64,000 bases of DNA from Batillaria attramentaria (GCA_018292915.2 JACVVK020000142.1:622501-686500), one strand, 5' to 3'; positions 10,503 to 20,939 are shown, numbered from the stretch's first letter. The notes: generated by a model not told the origin, from the sequence alone. Numbers and translations are program-made.

Positions 10503-10998
10503 GGAAAACAGAAGAAAACAAAGATGAAGAAGAAGAAGAAGAAAACAACCTACCGACATGATTTACTAGTTCCTCCGTCTACCCTGTCATCTTTTTTCAG
10601 TTTCTGTTGTGACATCATCAGCGAGAGTAACACACGAACTGACACCTATAAATACACATCACTGCCTACATGCTGATTCATTCATTGCATTCACATGTGG
10701 TTTTGTAGTTCCCTTCACACTGGGTAAAAATATAGTTCAAAGGAAGCAAAGACGAAATCTGCTCTACGCTTTATGGGTGGTGAAAATACATGTATAATTT
10801 TCCTCACATATTCCGGCATTGGAATTCAGCTGTCTTACCGAACGGACAATATATTTTTGGGGGAGGTGCACTTTACGTGTTCTGTGGCGAATCTGTCATT
10901 GTGACATATTATCTTGACCCAGACAGCTTGTCTGTACGATGCAATCCGAATTCTCCAGAAAACTGTATGGATGCTTTATGTGTGCGTGTGTTCTTGGA
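10503..10998. other. No gene recognised
   Basis: Unique sequence before the LINE. An open frame at 10790-11023 continues into LINE sequence but has no recognisable start domain. Confidence 0.5.
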
Positions 10999-11541
10999 AA
11001 CACACAAGGAAGGGACTGGTTGAAACCGATTATCATAGATCAGAAAGAAGTAGATGTGGTTGATTGTTTCAAGTACTTGGGTACCAGTATTGATCAAAAA
11101 CTGTTTTTCATTGATCATGCAGAGAGTCTGTACAAAAAAGCACAACAGCGTCTTTTTCTACTCAGAAAGCTCAAAACTTTTGATGTCAGTCCACATGTCC
11201 TTCAACTTGTTTACAGAAGCCTTATTGAAAGCATTCTTTCCTTTAACATCACAGCTTGGTTTAGTCTCTTGTCCGTGAAGCAGAAAACAAAGCTTGGTAG
11301 GGTAGTAACCACTGCTAGTAAACTGATAGGCCAAAATCAAAAACAGCTGTCATCTTTGTATGAATCTGCCCTTGTTAGGAAAGCAAATCAGATAAACAAC
11401 GACCGTGATCACCCTCTGAATCCAGCCTTTCAGAAGCTTCCGTCCGGCAGACGTTTTAAAGTCCCACTAGCACGTAAAAACATGTACAAGAAGTCGTTTG
11501 TCCCATCTGCCATCACCGTGTTAAACGGTTTGCGTTGGTAA
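10999..11541 (+). pseudogene. Non-LTR retrotransposon reverse-transcriptase C-terminus, 5'-truncated (LINE-1 local family)
   Basis: About 180 residues stay open. The sequence DCFKYLGTSID matches the FKYLG-x-x-ID block after the palm/thumb of non-LTR reverse transcriptases. It is followed by an ESILSFNITAWF segment (usually ILxYxxxAW) and a C-terminal RNSFIPxAIxxLN-like end (KKSFVPSAITVLN). The polymerase core with the YADD motif and the endonuclease are absent, so this copy was truncated on insertion, as is usual for LINE elements. The intact C-terminal frame suggests it is not very old. The 3' UTR follows directly and recurs at 51390-51650. Family (Rex1, CR1 or RTE-like) cannot be settled from this part alone. 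Confidence 0.85.
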
Positions 11542-11580
11542 CCTTGTGCACTTGGGATGGGGGTGGGTGGGGGGGGGGGA

Positions 11581-11631
<51 letters not shown>

Positions 11632-11878
11632 GTTTTTCTTGTTAAACAGTTTTAGAGTTTGACATTATGTATGATTACTTGTTTTAAATTGTCCTGAAGT
11701 TTTGTTTGACCTCAACGTTTAACCCTACTTTATTGTTTTTATGTTTTATACCAAGATCTTTAATGACTGTATTTTATCTTATCTGTGACAGAGCATCATG
11801 TGAGTCCAAAGAAGATTTTCTGTTTTTAGAGTCTTTCTTAAACAGACAATAAAGTATTTTGAATTGAATTGAAAAAAT
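11542..11878 (+). mobile_element. 3' UTR of the LINE, AG microsatellite and (TTGAA)n tail
   Basis: After the stop comes a G- and AG-repeat stretch (11566-11629), then the conserved 3' UTR (agagcatcatgtgagtccaa, then aataaagtattttgaattg) ending in TTGAA repeats. The later copy at 51390-51650 shares the UTR and the tail but not the AG tract, so the AG repeat was acquired separately. Confidence 0.85.
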
Positions 11879-11984
11879 GTGGTACACTCTTGTTAGCGAA
11901 GAGTTTTGATTCCTATCCGGCTACAGGCTCTGCGCTTGATGTATTGCTAATTTTGCTACAACTAATGGTAACCGACGTACAGTT

Positions 11985-12705
11985 TTGGCAACAAGGTTCG
12001 TCGTTTTGGTCCAAAAGGTGCGTTGTTTTGGCGACAAGGTTTTGGCGACGAGGTAGGTCGTTTTGGCGACAAGGTTTGTTGTAGAATCAAGGTACGTCGT
12101 TTGGCAAGAAGCTGCGTCGCTTTGGCGACAAAGTACGTCGTTTTGGCGACAAGGTACGTCGTTTTGGCGACAAAGTACGTCAGTTTCACGACAATCTTTA
12201 CGGTTTTAGCAAGGTGCTTCGTCAGGGGTGGGGGGGGGGGGGGATTAAAGTACGTCGTTTGGCAAGAAGGTGGGGAGAGGGGTGGAAAGGGCTGGGGGGG
12301 GGGGGGCGGGAAGAATCAAGGTACGTCGGTTTGCAAGAATGTGCATCGCTTAGGCGACAAGATGCGTCGTTTTGGCGACATTATGCGTCGTTTTGGCGAC
12401 ATTATGCGTCGTTTTGGCGACAATATGCGTTGTTTTGGAGACAAGGTGCGTCGTTTTGGCGACAAGATGCGTCGTTTTGGCGACAAGGTACGTCGTTTTG
12501 GCGACAAAGTGCGTCGTTTTGGAGACAAGGTACGTCGTTTTGGCGACAAGGTGCGTCGTTTTGGCGACAAGATGCGTCGTTTTGGCGACAATATGCGTTG
12601 TTTTGGAGACAAGATCCGTCCTTTTGGCGACAATATGCGTTGTTTTGGAGACAAGGTGCGTCGTTTTGGCGAGAAGATTCGTCGTGTTGGCGAGAAGATA
12701 CGAGA
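11985..12705. repeat. 21-bp minisatellite, about 30 units (GTCGTTTTGGCGACAA core)
   Basis: From 12350 to 12690 the units are 21 bp and nearly uniform. From 11985 to 12200 they are degenerate, with a G-rich break at 12220-12310. Because 21 is a multiple of three and the unit lacks stops in any frame, all six frames stay open for 110 to 230 codons. The resulting frames (for example RRFGDKV repeats) are not evidence of a protein. GTCG and CGAC in each unit form small hairpin stems. Confidence 0.92.
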
Positions 12706-13138
12706 AGACTGGCTGCATTGGGCTTGAGCACATGGCTAAACGAATTATGCCCCAAGTTTCTGTTAGATTCTGTGTCCATGAGCTCATCCAGAAAACTTTG
12801 CTCTCGTTAGTGACGCCACCAAATCATAGCTTACAGTAAAGCTGCCATGCCGCTCACAGAAGTGAATGCTTATTTATCGCTGTCGATGTATTTTGCTCTC
12901 CTAGAGATGGACTTTTGTCGGGAAAAAATCTCCGTCAGGGAACATCAATATTCGTTAAGAGATCTCCGTTGCTATTTTTTGATATTACGACAATGCCCAG
13001 CACATCAGAAGCGCCCCGTCGGAATGCTTTAATTCAGTGTACACGAGCGAGCGCTTGCTGTTTTCCGTTTGATGCATTCTTCGTACTCTGGAGGAAGTAT
13101 CTTTATGTGTAGGTATCCTCTGCGGACAGGCAAGTATT
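12706..13138. other. No gene recognised
   Basis: Unique sequence; short open frames only. Confidence 0.5.
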
Positions 13139-13553
13139 AAGCCTGCTCTTAACTCTTTGACGACGGAGCGCAATTTCTGACACACGATTTCCTATAGGAA
13201 ATCGTGTGTCAGAAATTGCGCTGCGTCGTCAAAGAGTTAACTGGGCACTGCGCGCGAAACACACATGTGCACACCGCAGTCGTTGCGCTCGGCGTGTCTA
13301 ATAACTACAAAACTGAACACAGCTGTGCTCGGTGATAAACCGATTGATGATGCACTGTCCGCCATGTTTGCGCGCCGAGTGACGTAGTACAGCCAATCAG
13401 AATCTGTTGTGGATACCACAGTCACAGTTGTGGCTATTTGAAATCCAGGTTGCTGTGATGACGCCACAGCGGCGGAAACCCCCCAAATCACAACTGTGTC
13501 ACAACTGTGGACAGAACTGTGGCGCTCCGCAGTCCCCAGTTAAGAGCCGGCTT
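13139..13553. mobile_element. MITE-E copy 1, interrupted by the palindromic TTAA MITE
   Basis: It has terminal inverted repeats: aagcctgctcttaactg on the left (split by the insertion) and ccagttaagagccggctt on the right. A second copy at 16019-16345 is uninterrupted. From the TTAA to the right-hand gttaag both copies span exactly 304 bp. The interior holds paired cacaactgtg motifs. No coding capacity. Confidence 0.88.
13149..13240. mobile_element. 92-bp palindromic MITE flanked by TTAA (piggyBac-like), copy 1
   Basis: Near-perfect palindrome (ttaactctttgacgacggag to its reverse complement) with centre cctatagg and one mismatch between the arms. TTAA at both ends and a CTCTTTGACG-type terminus fit piggyBac-family MITEs, which duplicate TTAA. 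The empty site (gctcttaactgg) is preserved at 16026-16037. The second copy is at 49150-49241. Confidence 0.9.
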
Positions 13554-14250
13554 TACGCTTAGCGTTTATCCTTCAGCAGAATTCTCCAGTCTGGTCAGTC
13601 ATGGACGCTGCAGGTGAAACAACACAGCTCTTTGCTGCTCTCTGACTCCTACAAATGTGAGACAACACACGTCCGTGAAAATAATTTTGAAAACCAAAAC
13701 ACACAGTGGTTCCCAGAAGCAACACATGTCCGCAAGCTGCATGCCAAAAATTAAGCCTGGGAAGCGTAAGAGGGTTCTTATGCTAAGCACAGGTACCGTT
13801 ACGGAAGGTTTGTTGTTGTTGTTGTTGTTTTGGGGTTTTTGTTGTTGTTGTTTTCCTTCCTTCATCATTTTCCGGTGTGTTTCTATAAGTTTTGGCTTAT
13901 TCATTCTTGTACTGTTTTGACAAATATATGCGTAAGGTAAAGCAAGTTATATTGTGTCGTTGAGTTATACATACGGACAACAGATTGCTTAAATACGTTG
14001 AGTGAAGTAGCAGCAACAGTGACAACGGCAAAAGAGAAGGAAAGAGAGTTGCTTACATTTGCGTTCGAACTAGTGTGAGGCAGGTGCAGTTATTCGAGGG
14101 CATGCGAGGACAAGTTAAGAAGAGATAAATCCCTGAAAAAAAATGAAACAGAAAATGATATTTGGATAATTGAATATTTGAGGAACAGAGTCAGTGTACA
14201 CTCCTTTCCATGATAAGTCCCGACGGGCAGATTCTTTACTGTTTGAAACG
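13554..14250. other. No gene recognised; GTT repeats
   Basis: Unique sequence with GTT runs at 13812-13830 and 13840-13852. It ends at a G homopolymer of about 45 bp (14250-14296) that directly abuts the next SINE. Confidence 0.55.
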
Positions 14251-14294
14251 GGGGGGGGGGGGGGGGGGGGGGGGGGGAGGGGGGGGGGGGGGGG

Positions 14295-14468
14295 GGCCGG
14301 GGTGGCCGAATGGTAGAACGTTGGACCTCCAATGCTCGGGTCGTGAGTTCGTAGCCCGGCTGGGGCCAAATATTTGTGCTGGCTTTTTCATCGTTGTCCT
14401 GTCTTTGATATCACCCGTATGTGGTGGAAAAGGACGTAAAACCCCCAAACACCCACCCACCCACTCAC
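14295..14468 (+). mobile_element. SINE-A copy
   Basis: Full-length + strand copy: head gtggccgaatggtagaacg, B-box-like gagttcgtagccc, tail ggacgtaaaacccccaaac followed by CCCAC repeats. It follows a poly-G tract. Confidence 0.9.
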
Positions 14469-14591
14469 GTTTTGAAACAGCGATGGTTGATGCAGCGATT
14501 CGGGAGAAATTTGCCGATATAGAGCGATATCGAAGCTTTTTTTCCTCGGACATTCTCAAGTCATGTGGCACAGTAGATCCCTTGTGTGTCT

Positions 14592-14760
14592 GGGAGCCGG
14601 GATAGCCGAATGGTAGAGAGTTGGACTCTCAATGTTTGAGTCGTGAGTTCGAATCTCAGTTGGGTTTTTTTTTTATTGGCTTTTTTTCTCGTTGCCTCGA
14701 CTTTGATATCATACGTGGTGGAAAAATATGTTAACTCTTTAGAGTTTGGCCGACCCCGAG
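14592..14760 (+). mobile_element. Divergent SINE-A copy
   Basis: It keeps the order ggagccgggatagccgaatg, then tcgtgagttcgaatctc, then tttgatatcatacgtgg, but a T tract replaces part of the body and the tail has decayed, so it is an older copy. Confidence 0.8.
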
Positions 14761-14825
14761 CCCGACCACCCATGCCCGCTATTTGATAAGACTCGTTAAA
14801 AAGAACAAGTTACTGCACATTAGTT

Positions 14826-14919
14826 GGAGCCACTTCAAGCCACTGTTACGCAAGGCGTGGGCCTTCCCGGTTAAGCTCGAGACCACTGCAGATTGCGTAC
14901 TAGTGGCTTGAAGTGGCTC
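14826..14919. repeat. Perfect 19-bp inverted repeat
   Basis: ggagccacttcaagccact at 14826-14844 is the exact reverse complement of agtggcttgaagtggctcc at 14901-14919, with a 56-bp spacer. It could be a small foldback element. A SINE-A tail fragment follows at 14970-15005. Confidence 0.75.
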
Positions 14920-15260
14920 CTAGTGATCTGAAGATTTCAAGTGAAAAAGCGATTTTTGCATGGGCTTTCAAGAGTTAAACCCTCAAACACCCACCCAGCC
15001 ACCCGCCCGTGGATCTGCAGGGTGCGTGCAGAACACACACCAGCACAGCGACGTCCAACTGCGGCAGAATACTGCCTGGTGTCGGAGCGTGAGATGCGAT
15101 CAAGGCGAGGGCGCTGATGAGCGCAGTGAGGCGTTGCACACGCAAAACGCCGATCCATGTCGTTTTTCTCGCCACATTATCGTGTCGGCCGACTCCCGAC
15201 CGGGTAATCTTGTGCCGGAATCCCATCAGAGACAGTTATTCCCTGTGGTCATAGTTCAGT

Positions 15261-15420
15261 TGTGATGCTCGCTGGTTTGTCTGTGCGTCTGCCGCTTGCT
15301 AGGTCAGTCCATGCGTCAGATCAGTGGAAGCCTTGTCCCTTACTGGTATTATTTTTCAGTTTGGATGAACTAACTTGCAGGCATTGAAGAAACGCTTTCG
15401 TCCAGTGTGTGATTGTCTAA
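15261..15420 (+). repeat. Direct repeat, left copy
   Basis: gctggtttgtctgtg, then ggaagccttgt, then ctggtattatttttc, then gatgaactaacttgc is repeated at 16532-16675 with scattered differences. The two copies flank the hAT-like element and the nested MITE-F/MITE-E, so the block looks like a local duplication later filled by transposons. The stretch 15006-15260 is unique. Confidence 0.75.
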
Positions 15421-15441
15421 TGTGGTTCATTAAATATAGTT

Positions 15442-15901
15442 CAGGGGCGCCGGAACCGGGGGGGCAGCGGGGGCAGCTGCCCCCCCTGTACCCAAGCAGG
15501 GGGGGGGGGGGGGGGCAAGAGTGTCTTTTTGCCCCCCCCCCTGGAAAATCAGGTGACTATGGCAAGAGGGGGGGGGGGGGCAAAGCCATGGTCTTGCCCC
15601 CCCCCCCCTTCCCCTACCTCTCCCCCTACCCCTCTTAGTGCTCTCTCCCTCATCCCACCCAACAGAGAACTTCTGTTTTTGCGGACCGTCCGAAGGCTGT
15701 CCGCTCCTCTGATTCCCCCCCCCCCCCCCCCTCCCCGCTTTTCACTTTTTTCGGGCAACGTCCTGGTTCGTAAAGGTTTTTTGTCTACGCAGCATTTGAT
15801 CGCCCCCCCCCCCCCCCCCCCCGGCTTTTCACTTTCTTCGGGCAACGTTCCCCCCTCCGAGATTCTGCCCCCCCTCCCCCCAACATCTTCCGGCGCCCCT
15901 G
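15442..15901. mobile_element. hAT-like MITE with CAGGGGCGCCGGAA termini, rich in G and C runs
   Basis: The left end caggggcgccggaa and the right end ttccggcgcccctg are exact inverted repeats. A CAGGGGCGC terminus is typical of hAT elements. An 8-bp target duplication is expected but not clear (left flank atatagtt, right flank tagtttgt). The interior consists of short unique pieces separated by six or more homopolymers of G or C of 10 to 20 bp, and cttttcactttcttcgggca-type pieces repeat twice. Confidence 0.8.
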
Positions 15902-15954
15902 TAGTTTGTTCAATTATGGGTCCTAGTTTGGCTCATTTGGTATCGTTTGCCTGG

Positions 15955-16500
15955 TAGGGGGGTGCAAATGTATACCAGTCATGCGCATGAGGGGCAAATA
16001 AACTCCACTCGTCCACTAAAGCCTGCTCTTAACTGGGCACAGCTCACGAAACACACATGTGCACATCAGAGTCGTTGCGCTCGGTGTGTCTACTAACTAC
16101 AAAACTGAACAAAGCTGCGCTTGGTGACAAACCGATTGAAGATGCACTGTCCGCCATGTTTGCGCGCCGAGTGACGCAGTACAGCCAGTCCGAATCTGTT
16201 GTGGAAACCACAGTCACAGTTGTGGCTATTTGAAATCCAGGTTGCTGTGATGACACCACAGCGGCGGAAAGCCCCAAAATCACAACTGTGTCACAACTGT
16301 GGACAGCACTGTGGCGCTCCGCAGTGCCCAGTTAAGAGCCGGCTTAACGGGGGCGACTATATCCCCGCAATGCGGGAGGGGGTGCAAATGTACACCGGGG
16401 TCAGACGAGGTGAAAGTCACGTGGCAGCTGACTTCGTTCTACGACTTTACTTTATGCCGACATATCGACGGAATTAACTGGTATACATTTGCACCCCCTA
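15955..16500. mobile_element. MITE-F: outer inverted-repeat element hosting MITE-E
   Basis: The left end taggggggtgcaaatgtat (15955-15978) and the right end gtatacatttgcaccccct (16478-16500) are inverted repeats of 23-24 bp. MITE-E copy 2 occupies 16019-16345 inside, which makes a nested pair. A further internal ggtgcaaatgtacacc copy is at 16380-16395. Confidence 0.75.
16019..16345. mobile_element. MITE-E copy 2 (intact, holds the empty TTAA site)
   Basis: 327 bp from aagcctgctcttaactggg to ccagttaagagccggctt. It carries a single TTAA at 16029-16032 where copy 1 contains the palindromic MITE. Confidence 0.9.
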
Positions 16501-16531
16501 ACGGGCGAACTTTACCAACTGAGCCATAGTT

Positions 16532-16998
16532 TGTGATGGTCGCTGGTTTGTCTGTGTGTCTGCCGCAAGCTACGTCCGTACGCCAGATGGAAGCCTTGTT
16601 CTTTCTGGTATTATTTTTCCGATGGACTAACTTGCTCGCAAAAACATCGAAGAAATGTTTTCATCCAATGTCTTTTTTTTCAAATGTGTTTCGTTTAATA
16701 TATTTCGTTCACTTATGTTTCGTCTGATGTATTTCAGTCGTCTGTTGTTTTGTGACCAGAACAGTCGCCTGTGTCGAATTATATAACTTATGTCTGTATT
16801 TAGGTCAGGACGACCCGCAGGCGTGGCAAACATTGCGGTTTTTATATAATTTCTTTATGGCCTGAGTGCAGAGCGGTCACACCGGCGCCGGCTAAGAAAA
16901 GTACAGAAGGCTCTTAATGTTCCTGATTTCTTCGATATAAAGAGCCGTAACATTATAAAGACGCGTCCAAGTGGAGCATCGCGTTAGGGGCGGTCGGT
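16532..16998. repeat. Direct repeat, right copy, then unique sequence
   Basis: 16532-16675 repeats 15261-15420. The remainder to 16998 is unique, with no gene seen. Confidence 0.7.
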
Positions 16999-17001
16999 GG
17001 T

Positions 17002-17400
17002 CAATAATAATAATAATAATAGTAATGAGGATTGTATAGGCGCTTTACCCAATTTCATGAATCGGCTCAAAGCGCCGCGAACACCGTGAACCCAACACGC
17101 ACGCTCACGTGAATCACACACATTCTCTCACACACTTGACATAAAGACATTACAATCACGTGGTGCACAGGGCCAGCTCAGCTATTTAAGTTTCGGAATT
17201 TAGAATTGCATTTAATTTTCAAATTTTATGGGCTGAACATTTCCAAAGCAGAGGGGGAGGAAGCCGGAGTACCCGGAGAGAACCCCCGACGATCGGCACG
17301 AATGATCGGTGCCACATTCGAGAAGGAAAAATTCTTTGCCCCGAGTGGGACTCGAACCCCTGACCTCTCAAGTGGATAGGAGATTTCGGTCAGGTTCGAG
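17002..17400 (-). mobile_element. SINE-B copy (tRNA-derived, about 390 bp, ATT tail)
   Basis: On the minus strand: tRNA-like head with ggggttcgagtcccactcgg, then gatcggcccgaat-type body, ctccggcttcctccccctctg, ttcgcaccacgtgattg, cgcggcgctttgagccgatt and cgcctatacaatcc, ending in ATT repeats (17003-17023 on the + strand). The distal head is replaced by an A/C-rich tract. Confidence 0.85.
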
Positions 17401-17499
17401 GTCCACTTGGAGGGAAAAAACCCCAAAAAACAAAAACAAAACAAAACAAACAAACAAACAAACAAACAAACAAAACTGATTCCCTCGATCTGGTACCTG

Positions 17500-17690
17500 C
17501 AATTCTGAATTCCGAAACTAAAATAGCTGACCCTTTGCACCACGTGATCAGTTGCAATGTGTTTCTATCCAGTATGTGAGAGCATGCGTGTGATTCATAT
17601 GAGCGTGTGTGTTGGGTTCTGCTCGCGGTGCTTGGAGCAATTTCAAGACATTGGATAAAGCGCCTACACAATGCTCAATTATTATTTGCG
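17500..17690 (+). mobile_element. SINE-B 3' half, opposite orientation
   Basis: Matches the 3' half of SINE-B in + orientation (gcaccacgtgatcag, then gcgtgtgattcatatgagcg, then aagcgcctac). It faces the copy at 17002-17400 across about 100 bp. Confidence 0.82.
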
Positions 17691-17871
17691 AGCAGATGTA
17701 GAACTGCATATGTGACCCCCCTGCCCCTGCCCCCCTCCCCTCCCCTCCCTGACAGATCGTATTGTGCTTTGAGGGATTTCTTCTGGGAGTTGTTTACTGC
17801 ATATAATAATAATAATAATAATGAGGATTTATGTAGCACCTAATTTCCAAAGCCGGGGCTCTAGGCGCTTT

Positions 17872-17927
<56 letters not shown>

Positions 17928-18125
17928 TGCTAAATAAATACATGTATAATAGATAAATAATCAATTAAATAAATACGAATAAAAACGTGTACATACATAC
18001 ATACATACATACATACATACATACATACATGCATACGTAGGTACATACATACATATGTAGTCATATATATACCGTCAGACATACATACAAGCACTGACGC
18101 CTTCATACATACATACATACAATCC
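17691..18125 (-). mobile_element. Retroposon 3' end (ATT tail), AT and CATA microsatellites
   Basis: 17803-17876 matches a LINE-like 3' end also present at 34063-34150 (agcgcctaat-type, then ccaaagccgg, then ggcgctttacaaata), read on the minus strand, with an ATT tail at 17803-17822. It is followed by (TA)n 17876-17925 and (ACAT)n 17994-18031 and 18097-18120. Confidence 0.7.
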
Positions 18126-18990
18126 ATACACACTGCAAAAACAAGATTGGCAATGGGGCTGAATGAATTATCTGAAGGCTGATATAAATAGATGCGTTTT
18201 AAGGGCGTGTTGGAATGACTGGGCAGTTTGATTGTGTTGTATTTCGCACATCGGGTGAAGAACTCAGTAACTGATATAAAAGTAACAACAACAACAACAA
18301 CAACACACTAGGAGAAACAGACGAAGCTAACATTGTGGCAGTGAAGGGCGGGTTGCGGATGCATCAGTTCGGTTTGAACTGTGACCGACCCCCCTGCGCC
18401 ACTCTATTCAACCTGACCAACGACGATTAGTCAGCAAAGCCACAACCAGTCTGTCACATCAACAACCGCTGCGAGCCATTGTCAGTGTGTCCTTCCTAAC
18501 CTGACACACAGAACGCTTAGTGCACAAATGGGACTGGTAAACCCTGGTGTATATATGTTAACCGCGTAGTTTTGCGTTGTGTAACAGGGAAATAGTCGCA
18601 ACAGCCGTTGCCTGTGGGATGGCGTTTATGAGAGCTTTATGGGCTCGCGGTAGAAGCTGTGCAACCTACCAGCTGCTCTTTTTAGCACATCCCCGGCGAT
18701 TCATTTAGCTGGCAAGTCCATTGTGGTGTCAGTGCAGCGTTTTGCTTTCCATAGTTGTCGTGCAGCATGAGCACGGGGGGATAAGGTTCCTTGTGTCACG
18801 TGGACTTGAAAACTTGTCTGATGAGTCGCTAATTTACGAGGAGAAGACATCGATATCGCTACTGATTTCGGCAAACATAAATAATAAAGCTCGATTGGAC
18901 ACTTGTTTTCTCTGTCTGTCCGCCTGTCTGTCTGCGTGTCTGTCTCTCTGTGTTACTAGCAAAGGGAAATTTGAATACGTTTTACCGTTA
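18126..18990. other. No gene recognised
   Basis: Unique sequence. A 93-residue open frame at 18721-19002 has no recognisable domain. Its end runs into CTGT and CT repeats (18911-18946, 19003-19042). Confidence 0.5.
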
Positions 18991-18998
18991 GAAAATAA

Positions 18999-19050
<52 letters not shown>

Positions 19051-19254
19051 TATTCTATTGATTCATTGAAGGTGTTGTTAAGGGATGTTCCCCCTGACAA
19101 CATCTTCAATTTCTTGAGATAAGTCAGTCTTCTTCAGAAAATGAAGACCTTCCAAATATTTAATCTTTCTTTGACCCTCTATTTAAGTCCTGGACGAAAC
19201 CTCTCATTTAAGCCTGATAGATTAAATTGACATCCTGTTTTATACATTACTTTT

Positions 19255-19335
19255 AGTTTTAATAACCTGGCAGAGAAGGCCCTAGCTGAGCGGCGAAATA
19301 AGCGCGGCGTAAAGCGTAACTAACTAACTAACTCT
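19255..19335 (+). mobile_element. Retroposon 3' end with (AACT)n tail
   Basis: tagctgagcggcgaaataag, then gcggcgtaaagcgtaactaa, ending in AACT repeats. Other ends of the family are at 23925-24000 and 24783-24850 (minus strand) and at 47285-47349. Confidence 0.65.
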
Positions 19336-19617
19336 TTCCCTCTCCTTACGAGAATTTCTCCAATACGTTCATTCAGGCCACGCACTGGTCGGATATTCTC
19401 CCGACTAGTGCGCAGTAGCCTGGGATTCCAGTTTGATTTCCTGATGTCACTTGGGTGGAAAGCGGCACCAAAATAATACCCTACTGATGGCGACTGTCAT
19501 AAGCTTTCAGTCCGTATGTGCGTTGACTTTCCGGTGCCAATGACTACAGAACAGTCCATCTGGAGAGCTCAGCTTTTTGGCGTGTTGACTTTAAACTGAA
19601 ATGGTCACCGCGGTAGT

Positions 19618-20018
19618 AAATAATAATAATAATAATAATTGTATAGGCGCCTTACCCAGTTTCGTGTATCGGCTCAAAGCGCCGCGAACTGAACCCAACA
19701 CGCACGCTCACGTGAATCACACGCATTCTCCCACACACTGGACATAAACACACCATTACAATCACGTGGTGCGAAGGGTCAACACAGCTATTTAAATTTC
19801 GGAATTTAGAATTGCATTTATTTTTCACATTTCGTGGGCTGAACATTTCCAAAGCAGAGGGGGAGGAAGCCGGAGTACCCGTAGAGAACGCCTGACGATC
19901 GGCCCGAATGAACGATGCCACATACGAGAAGGAAAAACTTTGTCCCGAGTGGGACTCGAACCCCTGACTTCTCGCATTGGTGAGAAGTCTTGTAACCACT
20001 AGACCACCGACTGCCCCG
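19618..20018 (-). mobile_element. SINE-B copy, full length
   Basis: On the minus strand the head reads ggggcagtcggtggtctagt, then ggttacaagacttctcacc, then ggggttcgagtccca. The body and the ATT tail (19620-19640) are complete. This is the best copy for deriving the family structure: tRNA-like head, about 300-bp body, ATT tail. Confidence 0.9.
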
Positions 20019-20290
20019 TTACAGATACAATATTCGTACGTTGACGAACATTGTCTCCGCCGACAATGTACCCTGTCTGTTTAAACAAGCTTGGAAATTA
20101 CCTCCCCCCCCCCCCCCCAGTCCAACCTCAGGCGCCATTCCCCAGACCACAGTGTGTCTTTTAGTGTGTTCGTTATCAAAACCCAACCAACGCTGCACTG
20201 CAGTCTGTCTGGTTTCCTAACTCAGTCCCTTTTCCAAGTTTGTCCATGCTCGTGTGAAGGAGAGGGTCGCCCGGAGTATAGTCAGTTTTC
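20019..20290. other. No gene recognised
   Basis: Unique sequence with a C run at 20105-20118. Confidence 0.5.
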
Positions 20291-20299
20291 CATACCAAA

Positions 20300-20515
20300 G
20301 ACTGGACAAGACATGACAAGGCACGGCAAGTGGCAAGGCAAGACAAGACAAGGCAAGACAATGCAAAGCAAGGAAAGAAAAAGGAAAGGCAACGCGACGC
20401 AACACAACGCAACGCAACGCGAAACAAGACAAGACAACACAACACAAGACAACACCACACCACATCACACCACAGCACACCACACCACACCACACCACAC
20501 AACACAAGTTTGTAA
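20300..20515. repeat. Pentanucleotide low complexity (CAAGA, CAACA, CACAC variants)
   Basis: Strand-asymmetric A/C-rich array of 5-bp units (aagacaagacaaggcaagac and similar) that slides into caacacaacgc and cacaccacacc units. It keeps long open frames on both strands. Confidence 0.85.
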
Positions 20516-20939
20516 CACAAACTGCATGAGATTTCAAACCAAGGTAGATAATTCTGCGCGAACGTTGAGACATCACAACCAGACAACCTCCCTCTGTGGC
20601 AGCGAGTCGCCCCTACACATGACAATACACTCACTGTACACAGCACGGCCACCTTCCCATCCTCTATACTGACTGCATGCACTGCCTACATTCAACAGAC
20701 TAACTGTACCGACACGTCTCGGAGCGAAGACGACAATGGCTGTAAATCACAAACGCATCCATAGATGCCAATTTGGCGAAGAGATAAAGGAAATTGCCTG
20801 CCTAACTCAGTAAACATGAAAGCAGCCAGACACAATAAATAGTGATAACTTGGTTAATGCGCTTATGGTTTCTATTCGGGTTATTGTGATGTGGTTTGGC
20901 AGTATCCGCCGATGCCAGGCACATCACAGGCGCACCTAA

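Noticed and set aside
12023..12727. 234-residue frame of RRFGDKV-type repeats
   Set aside because: Explained by the 21-bp minisatellite, which is open in all six frames.
18721..18900. ctgatgagtcgctaatttac as a possible hammerhead ribozyme
   Set aside because: CTGATGAG is present but the required GAAA after stem II is absent (gaggagaagac instead).
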